Positions 44,073 through 53,810 of a stretch of 64,000 nucleotides of DNA are shown here, piece after piece. The position numbers and the translations under genes are program-made. The notes under the pieces were generated by a model, which saw only the letters and a program-made list of their open reading frames with translations, ran no database searches and was not told the origin of the DNA. This DNA comes from Flavobacterium sp. N502536 (GTDB taxonomy: Bacteria; Bacteroidota; Bacteroidia; Flavobacteriales; Flavobacteriaceae): contig NZ_CP110011.1 in assembly GCF_025947345.1 (NCBI RefSeq), positions 2,356,001 through 2,420,000 of the forward strand, read 5' to 3'. How positions within the stretch are numbered: the first letter of the stretch is position 1; every line of letters begins with the position of its first letter.

Positions 44073-46389
44073 CTAAGGATTAAGCGACAATCCGACACTG
44101 AAAAACAATCTGACTTTATCGATATTATTGATCCATGAAGTATCGAAATGGATTGGGCCTAAAATGGACTGATAGGAGATAGCAGCTCCTCCGGATATCA
44201 GAAGACTGGTATTGAAATTATCATCCCATTTTCCTTTTGGCTTAAACACATTGTCGCGGAAATCGCGAAAAGTATCAAAACCTACAGAGGCAATATTAAC
44301 ATGAGGGGTCAGATAGATTTTCCGGTAATATTTATTTGTGATCCGAGTTTAAGCCCCATATATTGCGTTACATTGAGTTCGTCTTCATGCAAACCCGGAA
44401 TGAAAAGCGATTGCTGCCAGAACTCGGGATAATACCACCCAGAAAATATTTTGCTGCGTAACCAAAATCTGTAAAGGGCAGTTGATGGTCTTGAAGTCTA
44501 TCCTGAAAAATAAAATAGGTATCAAATCCTATAATTCCCGTAATTTTCTTTTTTAGGGATATTCTCTTTTCATAGCTAAAACCAAATTTTGTGTAGTCGT
44601 TTGTTGCCCCCGAAACACGCGTAAAACCTTCATCGGAAAAGGAGGCATTGATATCGGTAAGAAAGGATCGCGCAATATTTGATTTTATAATGGTTCCGTT
44701 TGTAGCAAAGAAAACTTTATCCATATCATTATAGGAATAATGCATGTTGAATTCGATGTTGTTAAAGTTGTAGCTTTTTAGCGAAATGGTGTTCGGACCG
44801 TATTCCCGATCATATTTTGGTTTTAAATTGGTGTAATTATAGTTTAAGCCAAAGCCAAAATAGCTTTTTAGCGAATTTAAATTTCGGTTGATCTCACTGC
44901 TAAATTCAAATGCATTATAAAGAATATTGTCTGAGGCCCTGCCATTGATGTAAATTTCCTGTTTTAGGAGAGCTCCGTAAAGTTCAGTTCCCCACCACCA
45001 TTCTCTGCGGCCTCCAAAATTTTTCTGAAAATTGATTCTGGCTTTTGGCTGTTCTGCAATATCGGCAGTTACCAAAAGACGAGAGGCATCTGCAAGAATA
45101 TTTCTGGCGGTGTAATTAAAAATAATGCCAACCCCTCTATAGGTGTCATAGTGTACGGAGGTGTTCAGCTGGTTTTTGGCACGTTCAAATCCAAATAAGG
45201 TGATGCCCGTTTTGTTACCGTCTTTAACGAAATAGCTATAACCAATTTCATCAAAAAGATTGGTTCCCATAGCTCTGTTTATACCTGAGATTAAATCTTT
45301 GGAGGTATATTTTACATGAGGCCTAAGATTGGCTCTTCCAACGACCAGAGGCAGGTTTTCCGGACTTATTTTTTTATAAACGATCGAGTCAAGAACAAAT
45401 TCTTTGGGCATATACGGCAATTTGTGCGTTCGTTGCTGAAATCCCTTTAACTTTTCCGACAAAGCAATTAAAGCCGGAAGATTGTGATTTGCGGCTACTT
45501 TACCGTCTTTGTAGATTTCGTTACTGGCTGCAAAGTCAGCTGTCGAGAAACGCAGGTTGGGCATATGATCGACTAATATGGTACACAGATCACGGTTTGC
45601 CGGGTTTTTAACATTACTCGGAAACATACTGGTCTGCATTAATATCATCATAATATTATTTAGTTTGCCCATTGGTTGCATTCCTCCCCCTACATCACTA
45701 CCAATAATAATGTCGGCACCCATTTGTTTGGCAACATCAGTTGGGAAATTATTTAATACACCTCCGTCTACTAATACCGTTTTTTCGTAAGGCACTGGTT
45801 TGAAAATAGCAGGTAAAGACATACTGGCGCGCATGGCATAAGCTAAATTACCTTTGCTTAAAATAACTTCTTTACCTTCAACCAGGTCGGTAGCCATAGC
45901 TCTAAAGGGTATCGGGAGACTGTCAAAATCTTTAACATTATAGACAGGAAAGGTTAATTCGGAAAGAGATTCTCTAAGATTTTGATCGTTTAAAAGCGAA
46001 CCCACACTATTGAGCTTTCCGTCTTTAATTCCTATTCCGACCAAATATCTTTGGAATTCTCTTTTTTCTTCGGCACTTACAGATTGCAACGATTGACCTC
46101 CGCCAAGGAGTTTGTCCCAATAAATATTCTTGGTGATTTTTTCGATACTATCGCCCGAATATCCCATAGCATATAAACCGCCAATGATACTGCCCATACT
46201 GTTTCCAACAATAAGATCCGGAACGATATGCAGGGAATCCAGTTTTTGCAAAAGCGGAATATGTGCAATTCCTTTTGCTCCACCACCGCTTAGTACTAAA
46301 ACGACTTTAGGTTTTTTTTCCTGCGAAAAAAGAATGCCCGGAAGACATACTAGAAACAAGAAGATCAATAAAAGATATTTTTTTTTCAA
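44073..46389 (-). pseudogene. Patatin-like phospholipase with outer-membrane beta-barrel, two frameshifts near the 3' end
   Basis: PlpD-like design: signal peptide (ends ILFSQ), patatin domain with GGGAKG oxyanion loop, GNSMG nucleophile Ser64 and Asp208 in VDGGVLNN, then a POTRA-like segment (about 330-400) and a C-terminal beta-barrel. The main frame stops at 44368 after ...RFSFRVCMKTNSM. The barrel continues in a second frame (PGLHEDELNVTQYMGLKLG) to about 44330 and in a third (YYRKIYLTPHVNIASVGF ... FFSVGLSLNP) to a stop at 44073. Two one-base insertions (near 44398 in a T-run and near 44330 in an A-run) restore 772 aa. The last strands are needed for insertion in the outer membrane, so if real the shifts should inactivate secretion. 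Sequencing error is the alternative. Confidence 0.85.
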
Positions 46390-46530
46390 GAGCAGGGTGT
46401 TTATGTAGTTGAGAAGTAGTGACTTATTTGAATTCTTAAAATTAAAAAGTTATTCTGAAAAAAAACTTTTTTTGGCAGAAATCTTTTGTTTCCATAGAAA
46501 TAGGCCTCGTTTATTTGTGAAAAGCTATTA

Positions 46531-46571
46531 AAAACAAAATCCGACCCGTTTTTAAAAACCGGTCGGATTTG
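46531..46571 (-). terminator. Terminator after ahcY
   Basis: AAATCCGACC (46537-46546) with GGTCGGATTT (46561-46570); on the minus strand a TTTTGTTTTT tract follows. About 50 bp past the ahcY stop. Confidence 0.8.
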
Positions 46572-46622
46572 AAAGATATAATCGAAGAAATCTAAAATCA
46601 GAGATCTTTGATCTAAAATTAT

Positions 46623-47939
46623 TTAGTATCTGTAGTATTCTGGTTTGAATGGACCTTGAACTTCAACACCAATATAAGCAGCCTGATCTTCGCGAAGAAC
46701 TTCAAGTTCAACACCTAATTTAGCTAAGTGTAAAGCAGCCACTTTTTCATCTAAATGTTTTGGCAACATATAAACGTCATTGTTGTAAGCAGCACTGTTG
46801 TTCCATAATTCGATTTGAGCCAAAGTCTGGTTTGTAAATGAGTTACTCATTACAAAACTTGGGTGACCTGTAGCACAACCAAGGTTTACTAAACGACCTT
46901 CAGCCAAAATGATGATATCTTTTCCGGCAATAGTATATTTGTCAACTTGTGGTTTGATTTCGATTTTAGAAGCACCGTGGTTTTTGTTCAACCAAGCCAT
47001 GTCAATTTCGTTATCAAAGTGTCCGATGTTACAAACAACAGTTTTGTCTTTCATTTGCTCGAAGTGCTCTCCAAGAACGATATCTTTGTTTCCTGTAGTA
47101 GTAATGATGATATCAGCATTAGCAATTACAGTGTTTAATTTTTTAACTTCATAACCGTCCATTGCAGCTTGTAAAGCACAAATCGGGTCAATTTCAGTAA
47201 CCGTTACGATAGAACCTGCACCTCTGAAAGAAGCAGCAGTTCCTTTTCCAACATCACCGTATCCGCAAACTACCACTCTTTTTCCAGCTAACATTAAGTC
47301 AGTTGCACGACGAACAGCATCTACTGCAGATTCTTTACAACCGTATTTGTTATCAAATTTAGATTTAGTAACAGAGTCATTAATGTTAATTGCAGGCATT
47401 GGTAAAGTTCCGGCTTTTACTCTTTCGTAAAGTCTGTGAACACCAGTTGTAGTTTCTTCAGATAATCCTTTAATTCCAGGAACCAATTCAGGGAAACGGT
47501 CAATAACCATATTCGTTAAATCTCCACCATCATCCAAAATCATGTTCAATGGTCTTCTGTCTTCACCAAAGAATAGAGTTTGCTCAATACACCAGTCAAA
47601 TGATTGCTCATCTAGACCTTTCCATGCATAAACCTGAATTCCGGCAGCAGCAATAGCAGCAGCAGCCTGATCCTGAGTAGAGAAAATGTTACAAGATGAC
47701 CAGGTAACTTCAGCACCAAGAGCAATTAAAGTTTCGATCAAAACAGCAGTTTGAATCGTCATGTGCAAACATCCAGCAATACGAGCACCTTTTAAAGGTT
47801 GTTCGTCTTTATATTCAGCACGAAGCGCCATTAAACCTGGCATTTCTGCTTCAGCTAATTCAATTTCTTTTCTTCCCCAAGCCGCTAGAGAGATGTCTTT
47901 TACTTTGAAAGCCACAAAAGGCGTAGTTGTAGTACTCAT
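46623..47939 (-). CDS. ahcY: Adenosylhomocysteinase
   Basis: Cytoplasmic enzyme that splits S-adenosylhomocysteine into adenosine and homocysteine, clearing the product of methyltransferases. Seen: opening [24 protein letters not shown] N-terminus ([14 protein letters not shown]), [17 protein letters not shown], the NAD site [34 protein letters not shown], and the C-terminal KPEYYRY. 438 aa, full length. Runs alone on the minus strand with its own promoter-like box and terminator. Confidence 0.97.
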   Translation of the reverse strand: MSTTTTPFVAFKVKDISLAAWGRKEIELAEAEMPGLMALRAEYKDEQPLKGARIAGCLHMTIQTAVLIETLIALGAEVTWSSCNIFSTQDQAAAAIAAAGIQVYAWKGLDEQSFDWCIEQTLFFGEDRRPLNMILDDGGDLTNMVIDRFPELVPGIKGLSEETTTGVHRLYERVKAGTLPMPAININDSVTKSKFDNKYGCKESAVDAVRRATDLMLAGKRVVVCGYGDVGKGTAASFRGAGSIVTVTEIDPICALQAAMDGYEVKKLNTVIANADIIITTTGNKDIVLGEHFEQMKDKTVVCNIGHFDNEIDMAWLNKNHGASKIEIKPQVDKYTIAGKDIIILAEGRLVNLGCATGHPSFVMSNSFTNQTLAQIELWNNSAAYNNDVYMLPKHLDEKVAALHLAKLGVELEVLREDQAAYIGVEVQGPFKPEYYRY

Positions 47940-47970
47940 TTATAGTATATTTGTAATTGTAAAATTTTTG

Positions 47971-47978
47971 CAAATTTA
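47971..47978 (-). promoter_or_regulatory. Candidate -7 box for ahcY
   Basis: Minus strand reads TAAATTTG, an exact TAnnTTTG, 32 bp before the start codon. No strong -33 element seen. Confidence 0.4.
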
Positions 47979-48095
47979 CGGAATAGCTTTTTAATTTTGA
48001 CTACTTTCTGTCAGATTTGTGAAATGTTTAATTTCTTAATCTTTAGAATATTAGTGGATTACTGTTGCTGTCCTATTGAGCATAGTCAAAATAAG

Positions 48096-48169
48096 AAGCT
48101 AATCCTGCTGTCCACTATATCTTTTGCGGCGAACCCCGCCACAAAAGGATGCCGTTTCCATCAGGGCTA
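48096..48169. repeat. Short dispersed hairpin element
   Basis: A compact element (AGCTAATCCTGCTGTCC ... GCCGTTTCCATCAGGGCTA) centred on a hairpin, CTTTTGCGGCG with CCGCCACAAAAG (48121-48147). I recall similar elements scattered in Flavobacterium spacers, but only one copy is in this window. The rest of 47979-48254 shows nothing else apart from an AACTCATAA simple repeat near 48220. Confidence 0.5.
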
Positions 48170-48254
48170 AAAGACGAGACATTAAATAAGAAATTTCGTT
48201 TTCAAATCAGGAACAACTCATAACTAAAAACTCATAACTCATAATTAAAAAAGA

Positions 48255-48941
48255 ATGCCTCTATTTCAAACCATACAATTCAACGAGACAACTAAAATCT
48301 TAGTTTGGCACATAACCGAATCATTTGAGGAGTTAGTGAGCCAAGTAGTTTTGAAAGAAAAAACACAGTTAAGGTTGGACGGAATGAAATCTCAAATGCA
48401 CCAGCGTGCCTTTTTGAGTGTTCGCATGCTTATTCAGGAAATGGGGTTTACAGATCATGATTTGCACTATGACGAATTTGGGAAACCGTATTTTAATGGT
48501 CACACTTATATTTCCATCACGCATTCGCATGATTTTGCAGCCATTATAATCAGCGATGAAACAGTAGGAATCGACATGGAATTGCAACGCGAAAAAATTC
48601 TTCGAATCGCCGACAAATTTGTAGAGACCGAAAACAGTTATTTAAACACCCAAAACACCCCCGACTACATCCGCGAACTGACGATAATCTGGGGAGCCAA
48701 AGAAGCTATTTTTAAAATCAGAAACGAAAAAGGAATCAGTTTTAAAGATCATATCAGCGTAAATGCCTTTTCGTTAGCTAAAAGCCAAACGGAGGCGAGT
48801 CTCCATTTTAATGATCTGGTACTGGATTTTGAGGTGCATTATAAAGAAATTAAATCAGACAGCACAGGGCAAAGCTTTACTTTGGTTTATGCTTTTGAAA
48901 AACAAAATTCCAATAAAAAAATTCCAAATTCCAAGGTTTAG
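48255..48941 (+). CDS. 4'-phosphopantetheinyl transferase superfamily protein (Sfp type)
   Basis: Transfers phosphopantetheine from CoA to carrier proteins. Seen: ISITHSHDFAAIII, the Mg-binding VGIDMELQREKI, and WGAKEAIFKI, the signature order of Sfp-like enzymes. 228 aa. Carrier target unknown; no polyketide or peptide synthase is in the window, so it may serve fatty-acid or flexirubin-type synthesis elsewhere. The last residues overlap a simple AAATTCC repeat. Confidence 0.9.
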   Translation: MPLFQTIQFNETTKILVWHITESFEELVSQVVLKEKTQLRLDGMKSQMHQRAFLSVRMLIQEMGFTDHDLHYDEFGKPYFNGHTYISITHSHDFAAIIISDETVGIDMELQREKILRIADKFVETENSYLNTQNTPDYIRELTIIWGAKEAIFKIRNEKGISFKDHISVNAFSLAKSQTEASLHFNDLVLDFEVHYKEIKSDSTGQSFTLVYAFEKQNSNKKIPNSKV

Positions 48942-48942
48942 T

Positions 48943-49240
48943 CTTGTCATTTCGACTGAAAGGAGACTCGAGCGATAGCGAACAGGCGAAGCAAATCACA
49001 CCAGAAGCTCGGCAAAAATTGGCAATTTTGTCAGCGGAATTGCTTATGTCATTTCGACCGAAGGGAGACTCGAGCGATAGCGAACAGGCGAAGCAAATCA
49101 CGCTAGAAGCTCGACAAAGATTGGAATTTTTGTTGGCGGAATTCCTTGTGTGATTTCTCGTTCCTCGAAATGACAAGATTGTGGGGTTGCTTTGTTTTTT
49201 TGCGTTTAGTTTGTCATTTCGACCGAAGGGAGAAATCACA
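48943..49240. repeat. REP-like dispersed repeats, several copies
   Basis: Copies of GTCATTTCGACYGAARGGAG followed by ACTCGAGCGATAGCGAACAG and GCGAAGCAAATCAC at 48945-49000 and 49050-49100, plus shorter pieces at 49150 and 49210. The same family appears at 25286-25400, inside the 117-bp tandem repeat, and in the leader ORF at 26305. No gene. Confidence 0.8.
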
Positions 49241-49264
49241 AACAGTGCGTTTTAAGATCTGGTA

Positions 49265-49666
49265 TCACAAGGTTTCACTCATCTTCTTACGGTGCTCAAA
49301 CATACTCATAAACAAGAAAGTACCCATTTTTCTGGCGCGTCGTTTTAATGTTTCGGCATTTTCGCCTTCAAAATGTTCCTCTAAAGTCTGAAACCAATAG
49401 TTCAGCCAGATTCCAAATTCATTCGAAGTGATTCTTCCTTCAAAATGCGAATCAACCTCATTGTGCACCGCATGCGGATTGCCTTTGTATTTTTTGACGG
49501 CAAATAAATTGGTTTCCCAAAAATCGGTTAGCTTCTCTAAATGAGCGTCCCAGTCCTGGATCATGGTATTAAAATAAAAGCCGATTTCTTCATCGGCTCT
49601 TATTTTAGCATAAAACTGATGTACTAAAAATTCGACATCTGCCCGGTTCTCTATTTGTTTTCTCAT
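49265..49666 (-). CDS. Group III truncated haemoglobin
   Basis: 133 aa. Seen: ENRADVEFLVHQFYAKIRADE-type N-terminus (VHQFYAKIRADEEIGFYF), WETNLFAVKKYKGNPHAVH with the heme-proximal region, and FGIWLNYWFQTLEEHFEGE. Truncated globins bind O2 or NO. It is translationally coupled (4-bp overlap) to the membrane protein upstream, in a unit that includes a Crp/Fnr regulator, so a role in NO or microaerobic response is inferred. Confidence 0.9.
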   Translation of the reverse strand: MRKQIENRADVEFLVHQFYAKIRADEEIGFYFNTMIQDWDAHLEKLTDFWETNLFAVKKYKGNPHAVHNEVDSHFEGRITSNEFGIWLNYWFQTLEEHFEGENAETLKRRARKMGTFLFMSMFEHRKKMSETL

Positions 49667-49950
49667 AGTATAAAACTATTTAACAGAATGAAAAATACAC
49701 TTAAAAGGGCACTTGCAATAATAAAGTTAAAAACCGTTTTGTGTTTCATTTGTGCCAGTATAGAAGTATTGGCAAAAACACAAGCCAGAACAATAATAGC
49801 AAGTTGTATCATTTGTAGTATTGAGGTTCCGTTAGCCAGCACATACATTGCAGCAGCACCCCCTAAACAGCTTTGACCAATTACAGCCATTGCAGCAGAA
49901 CCCATATAATTTTTATTGAAATTTTCGAATGTTGTTTGATATAGTGTCAT
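49663..49950 (-). CDS. Small three-helix membrane protein
   Basis: 95 aa, not a family I can name. Seen: hydrophobic segments at about 16-40, 45-67 and 72-95. Its stop overlaps the globin start by 4 bp, so the two are made together. Confidence 0.75.
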   Translation of the reverse strand: MTLYQTTFENFNKNYMGSAAMAVIGQSCLGGAAAMYVLANGTSILQMIQLAIIVLACVFANTSILAQMKHKTVFNFIIASALLSVFFILLNSFIL

Positions 49951-50031
49951 GATATTGAGATTTTTATACTACAAAGATACAGTCACTATGAGGGTGCATT
50001 TTATGACTTAAATCATAAAAACTAAATTATT

Positions 50032-50628
50032 TTATCGGTATACTTTCCTGTTTATAATTTTTAAAAGACCTTTTTTCTCAAGCGCTTTTATGGTTCTGAT
50101 GACCGTTTCGACACGTAAACCGGTTAGGTCTCCAATTTGTTGTCTGGTAAAGTTGATGAGGTAGCCATTTTCGTTTTTTTCAAAATTGAAATAGGCAATT
50201 CCATGATCGATTAACTTTAAAACACGATGTTCCGGTTCCTGCGTCGACATTTCAGCTGCCATAACCGATTTGTAGTACAGACGCTGCGCCAGGTTTTCGA
50301 TGATTTTAAGACTAATACCGGGGTTTTCTTCCAGCAATTTCATAAAGTTGCTTTTGGAAAGTAGCAGTACTACTGAGGCTTCAACCGCAATGGCATTCGC
50401 AGGATAATTTTGATTTAAAAATAAAGGAGGTTCTCCAAAAGACTGCTCTTTATAAAAAATACCCTGAATAAACTCACGTCCGTCATCGTTATAATTGCTC
50501 ATTTTCACCTCGCCTGAAACAATTTGGTAATAATGTGTGGGCAGGTTATTCTCTTCAAAAATAATTTCATTTTTGTCGAATGACTTTTTCAACGCGTCAT
50601 ATTTTTCCAACAGATCAATTGCAATCAT
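50032..50628 (-). CDS. Crp/Fnr-family transcriptional regulator
   Basis: 198 aa. Seen: cyclic-nucleotide-type beta barrel (about 15-115: ENNLPTHYYQIVSGEVKM, GEPPLFLNQNYPA) and a C-terminal winged helix (FTRQQIGDLTGLRVETVIRTIK). No cysteine at all, so it cannot carry the FNR iron-sulfur cluster; a heme or other ligand, or no ligand, is possible. First gene of a unit with the membrane protein and globin (81 bp apart). Confidence 0.92.
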   Translation of the reverse strand: MIAIDLLEKYDALKKSFDKNEIIFEENNLPTHYYQIVSGEVKMSNYNDDGREFIQGIFYKEQSFGEPPLFLNQNYPANAIAVEASVVLLLSKSNFMKLLEENPGISLKIIENLAQRLYYKSVMAAEMSTQEPEHRVLKLIDHGIAYFNFEKNENGYLINFTRQQIGDLTGLRVETVIRTIKALEKKGLLKIINRKVYR

Positions 50629-50648
50629 ACTTTTGTTTAGCTATAACA

Positions 50649-50656
50649 CAAATATA
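50649..50656 (-). promoter_or_regulatory. Candidate -7 box for the Crp/globin unit
   Basis: Minus strand reads TATATTTG, an exact TAnnTTTG, 20 bp before the regulator start. Confidence 0.5.
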
Positions 50657-50709
50657 ATTCATTCAAAATAGTTCTTCTGCATCAAAAAACTTTTACTTTT
50701 ACGCCCATT

Positions 50710-51438
50710 ATGAGACAAAAATTACTCACCATACGGCAAGAAATTTTGGAAGCTAAAAGGAATGGGCAAAAATTACTGGCTATACTGTTAGATCCGGATA
50801 AGATTGTTTGGGAAAATTTAGATCATTTATTGCTCAAAATAAATCAATCGCCCGCAACACATATATTTGTGGGAGGAAGTATTGTACAGGCAACAATTTT
50901 AGAAGATTTAATTTCAAAATTAAAACAAGATACCAATTTACCCGTTGTTATATTTCCGGGTGATCCTTCACAGATTTCGCCTCAGGCAGATGCGATTTTG
51001 TTTTTATCATTGTTATCAGGCCGGAATCCGGATTATTTAATAGAATATCAAGTTCAGGCTGCTCCAATTTTAAAAAGAACCAATCTGGAAGTAATTTCGA
51101 CAGGTTATATTTTGATTGAAAGCGGGAACGAAACGGCCGTAGCACGCGTAAGTAAAACAAAACCACTGGATCGGGATAATTTTGATCTGGTTTTGGCAAC
51201 AGCACAGGCAGGAGAAATGTTAGGGAACCAATTGATTTATTTGGAAGCGGGAAGCGGTGCAAAAAAAGCAGTTCCGTTAGAAATGATTCGGTTAATTGCC
51301 CAAAATGTGGAGATTCCTATAATTGTTGGCGGAGGAATTGTAGATTTGCACGGAATTCAAAACGCTTATAATGCCGGTGCTGATTTAGTGGTTATTGGAA
51401 CCGCTTTTGAAAACGACAGTCATTTTTTTGAATCATAA
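50710..51438 (+). CDS. Geranylgeranylglyceryl phosphate synthase family protein (PcrB/GGGPS)
   Basis: Joins a polyprenyl diphosphate to sn-glycerol-1-phosphate, the first step of archaeal-type ether lipids. Seen: LAILLDPDK near the start, HIFVGGSIV, YLEAGSGAKKAVP and IPIIVGGGIVDLHG phosphate-binding loops, and ADLVVIGTAFE. 242 aa. Bacterial members are known in Bacteroidota including Flavobacterium. The lipid made here and its use are unknown. Followed 33 bp later by pnuC. Confidence 0.93.
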   Translation: MRQKLLTIRQEILEAKRNGQKLLAILLDPDKIVWENLDHLLLKINQSPATHIFVGGSIVQATILEDLISKLKQDTNLPVVIFPGDPSQISPQADAILFLSLLSGRNPDYLIEYQVQAAPILKRTNLEVISTGYILIESGNETAVARVSKTKPLDRDNFDLVLATAQAGEMLGNQLIYLEAGSGAKKAVPLEMIRLIAQNVEIPIIVGGGIVDLHGIQNAYNAGADLVVIGTAFENDSHFFES

Positions 51439-51471
51439 AAATAAAACCAACCCAAAATAACCAATTCGATT

Positions 51472-52095
51472 ATGATTGATTTTTTTCTGGACAGTTATAA
51501 AAACACTCCGTTATGGCATATTGCTCTGGAGTTTGTGGTTTTTATCTGCGGTATTTTGAGTGTTTGGTTTGCAAAAAAAGAAAATATATGGGTATATCCG
51601 ACGGGTTTGATCGCCACCGTTATTTCGGTTTATCTGTTGTATGTTGCAGGTTATATTGGTGATATGATTATCAACGGATATTTTTCCATTATGAGTATTT
51701 ACGGTTGGTATGTGTGGGCCAAAGGAGGAACAGTAGAAGATAATTTGCCCATAACACGTACAAACACAAACGAAAAAATAATTGGAATTGTATTGTTTTT
51801 TATAACTGTTTTTGTAGTTTTCGGCATTTACAAATACTTTGATTATGAAATCAAAAATGACAATTATGTCGATATGATTTCATCTGGAATATTTTTTGCG
51901 GGAATGTGGTACATGGCGAAGAAAAAGATCGAGAACTGGACGCTTTGGATCATTGGTGATATTATCGTGGTGCCCCTTTATGCTTATCGCGGTTTAGGGA
52001 TGTTGTCACTTCAGTATTTAATTTTTACAATTTTGGCTATTTCAGCTTATTTAGAATGGAGAAAAATCTTAGACAGCAAAAAACAGCTATCATAA
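51472..52095 (+). CDS. pnuC: PnuC-family vitamin-precursor transporter
   Basis: Inner-membrane permease, about seven hydrophobic helices, 207 aa. Seen: SVWFAKKENIWVYPTGLIAT, YGWYVWAKGG, and the C-terminal WTLWIIGDIIVVPLYAYRGL with WxxW-type ligand residues. PnuC takes up nicotinamide riboside; the close relative PnuT takes up thiamine. Overlap by 40 bp with a NadR-like kinase gene favours nicotinamide riboside. A nearby TPP riboswitch and receptor leave thiamine possible. Confidence 0.9.
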   Translation: MIDFFLDSYKNTPLWHIALEFVVFICGILSVWFAKKENIWVYPTGLIATVISVYLLYVAGYIGDMIINGYFSIMSIYGWYVWAKGGTVEDNLPITRTNTNEKIIGIVLFFITVFVVFGIYKYFDYEIKNDNYVDMISSGIFFAGMWYMAKKKIENWTLWIIGDIIVVPLYAYRGLGMLSLQYLIFTILAISAYLEWRKILDSKKQLS

Positions 52096-53810
52096 AAATT
52101 GCTTTATTTGGTCCTGAAAGTACAGGAAAAACTACCTTGGCAAAACAGCTTTCGGAATATTATGAAACCGAATGGGTTCCTGAATTTGCACGTGATTATT
52201 TGCAGGAAAAATGGGAAGAGAATCAGCACATTTGTGTAGCTGAAGATATGTTGCCTATTGCCTACGGACAAGTAGCTTTAGAAAATCAAAAGCTTAGTTT
52301 GTCTAAAAAATACCTTTTTTGCGATACCAACTTAATGGTGACAAAGGTTTTCTCTGAAATGTACTATGGTTTTTGTGATCCGCTTTTAAATGAGGCGGCA
52401 TTAGAGCACGAATACGATTTGTTTTTCCTGACGGACATTGATGTCCCATGGGAAAAAGACGATATCAGAGATACTCCGGAAGGCCGTGAAACGGTATTTT
52501 CTGTTTTCAAACAAACTCTTATTGATACAAAGAAGCCTTTTATTATCCTTTCCGGAAATAAAGAGAGCCGTTTGGCCAAAGCGGTAGCTATTGTAGAACA
52601 ATTGGCTATTGCAAAACAACATGGTTTTTCGTCAGAAGATTTTGTTCAGATATACGAACACGGAATTTCTTTTGAAAAGATTGTACAGCAACTACAAATT
52701 TTTAAAAACGGAATAACAAAATCTAATTTAATTAGTCCGGCTACAATAACCAATGGTGTTTTAAGTTTATCAGAAGCAGAATTTGAAGAAAAAGCAGCTT
52801 TTTTTGATGTCCAAAAATCAAAAATCAAACTTAAAAAGTTTGTTCCGGCTTCGGGAGCGGCGAGTAGGATGTTTAAATTTTTAAGTGCTTTTTTGAATGA
52901 TTTTGAATTTGAGAAAGAGACTATTAATGCTTATATCAATAGGAAGAATGATAAAGAGCTATCTATTTTTATCGTGGCAATGGATAAATTTCCATTTTTT
53001 AAAACTATTGATAAAAAGCTGAAAGAAATTTATCCTGATTTTGAAACGTTAGACAGAGATTATAAAAATTACTATTTCATAAAGCTTTTACTGTCACTTG
53101 AATATTTTGATTTTGCGAATAAGCCAAAAGCAGTTTTGCCTTTTCATCAATACCAGACACATATAGCAAATCCAATCGAAGAACATCTGAATGAATGCGT
53201 TCACTATGCGTCATCAAATCAATTTTCTAATTTGCATTTTACTGTTTCAGAGATGCATCAGGATTTGTTTGAGAATGAAATAAAAGTTCTTAAAGAAAAA
53301 ATAGAAAAAGAATCGGGAGTTAAAATTGAAATTGGTTACTCGTATCAGCGTAAAGGCACAGATTCTGTTTGTGTCGATGCAGTAAACGACCCTATTCGGG
53401 ATAAAAATAATAAATTAGTTTTTAGACCTGGTGGGCATGGAGCATTAATCGAGAATTTGAATGGGCTTGATTCTGATGTCATTTTTATTAAGAATATCGA
53501 TAATGTAATTCAGAATCATATTGATCAAATTGCGTTGTATAAAAAGGCACTAGCGGGAGTTTTACTTGAAATTCAGCAAAAGGTTTTCGGTTATTTAACT
53601 GCAATTGAAAAACAGGAGATAAAAGAAGAAGACCTTGAAGAGATTGTTACTTTTTTATTGAAGAAGCTTAATATTGAACTGAATAGTGATTTTAGTAAAT
53701 TTACTTTTGAAAATAAAATCAGTAAGATTAAAGATTTGCTAGACAGACCAATTCGTGTTTGCGGAATGGTGAAAAATGAGGGAGAGCCCGTGGTGGACCA
53801 TTTTGGGTAA
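52056..53810 (+). CDS. NadR-like nucleotide kinase fused to DUF4301 (C-terminus shifted)
   Basis: Residues 1-188: P-loop kinase with GPESTGKTTLAKQL, EFARDYL, FCDTNLMVTKVFSE and TPEGRETVF, as in the ribosylnicotinamide kinase part of NadR; traps the PnuC substrate by phosphorylation. Residues about 192 on: DUF4301, starting FVQIYEHGISFEKI, with FVPASGAASRMFKFL, a nucleotidyltransferase-like opening, and GGHGALIENLN. The frame breaks at about 53789: GEPVVDHFG-stop, where GEPGGGPFWV is expected. One extra G in CCCGTGG restores continuity into the ORF at 53810-54169 and gives 704 aa. The two domains being in one frame is unusual and may be real or another indel effect. Confidence 0.82.
   Translation: MEKNLRQQKTAIIKIALFGPESTGKTTLAKQLSEYYETEWVPEFARDYLQEKWEENQHICVAEDMLPIAYGQVALENQKLSLSKKYLFCDTNLMVTKVFSEMYYGFCDPLLNEAALEHEYDLFFLTDIDVPWEKDDIRDTPEGRETVFSVFKQTLIDTKKPFIILSGNKESRLAKAVAIVEQLAIAKQHGFSSEDFVQIYEHGISFEKIVQQLQIFKNGITKSNLISPATITNGVLSLSEAEFEEKAAFFDVQKSKIKLKKFVPASGAASRMFKFLSAFLNDFEFEKETINAYINRKNDKELSIFIVAMDKFPFFKTIDKKLKEIYPDFETLDRDYKNYYFIKLLLSLEYFDFANKPKAVLPFHQYQTHIANPIEEHLNECVHYASSNQFSNLHFTVSEMHQDLFENEIKVLKEKIEKESGVKIEIGYSYQRKGTDSVCVDAVNDPIRDKNNKLVFRPGGHGALIENLNGLDSDVIFIKNIDNVIQNHIDQIALYKKALAGVLLEIQQKVFGYLTAIEKQEIKEEDLEEIVTFLLKKLNIELNSDFSKFTFENKISKIKDLLDRPIRVCGMVKNEGEPVVDHFG

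Noticed and set aside
48121..48147. Hairpin as a terminator of ahcY or the transferase gene
   Set aside because: It lies upstream of both genes and has no T-run; more like part of a dispersed element.
48877..49239. 120-aa minus-strand ORF after the phosphopantetheinyl transferase
   Set aside because: Translation of REP-like repeats (repeated SPFGRND) with no family similarity.
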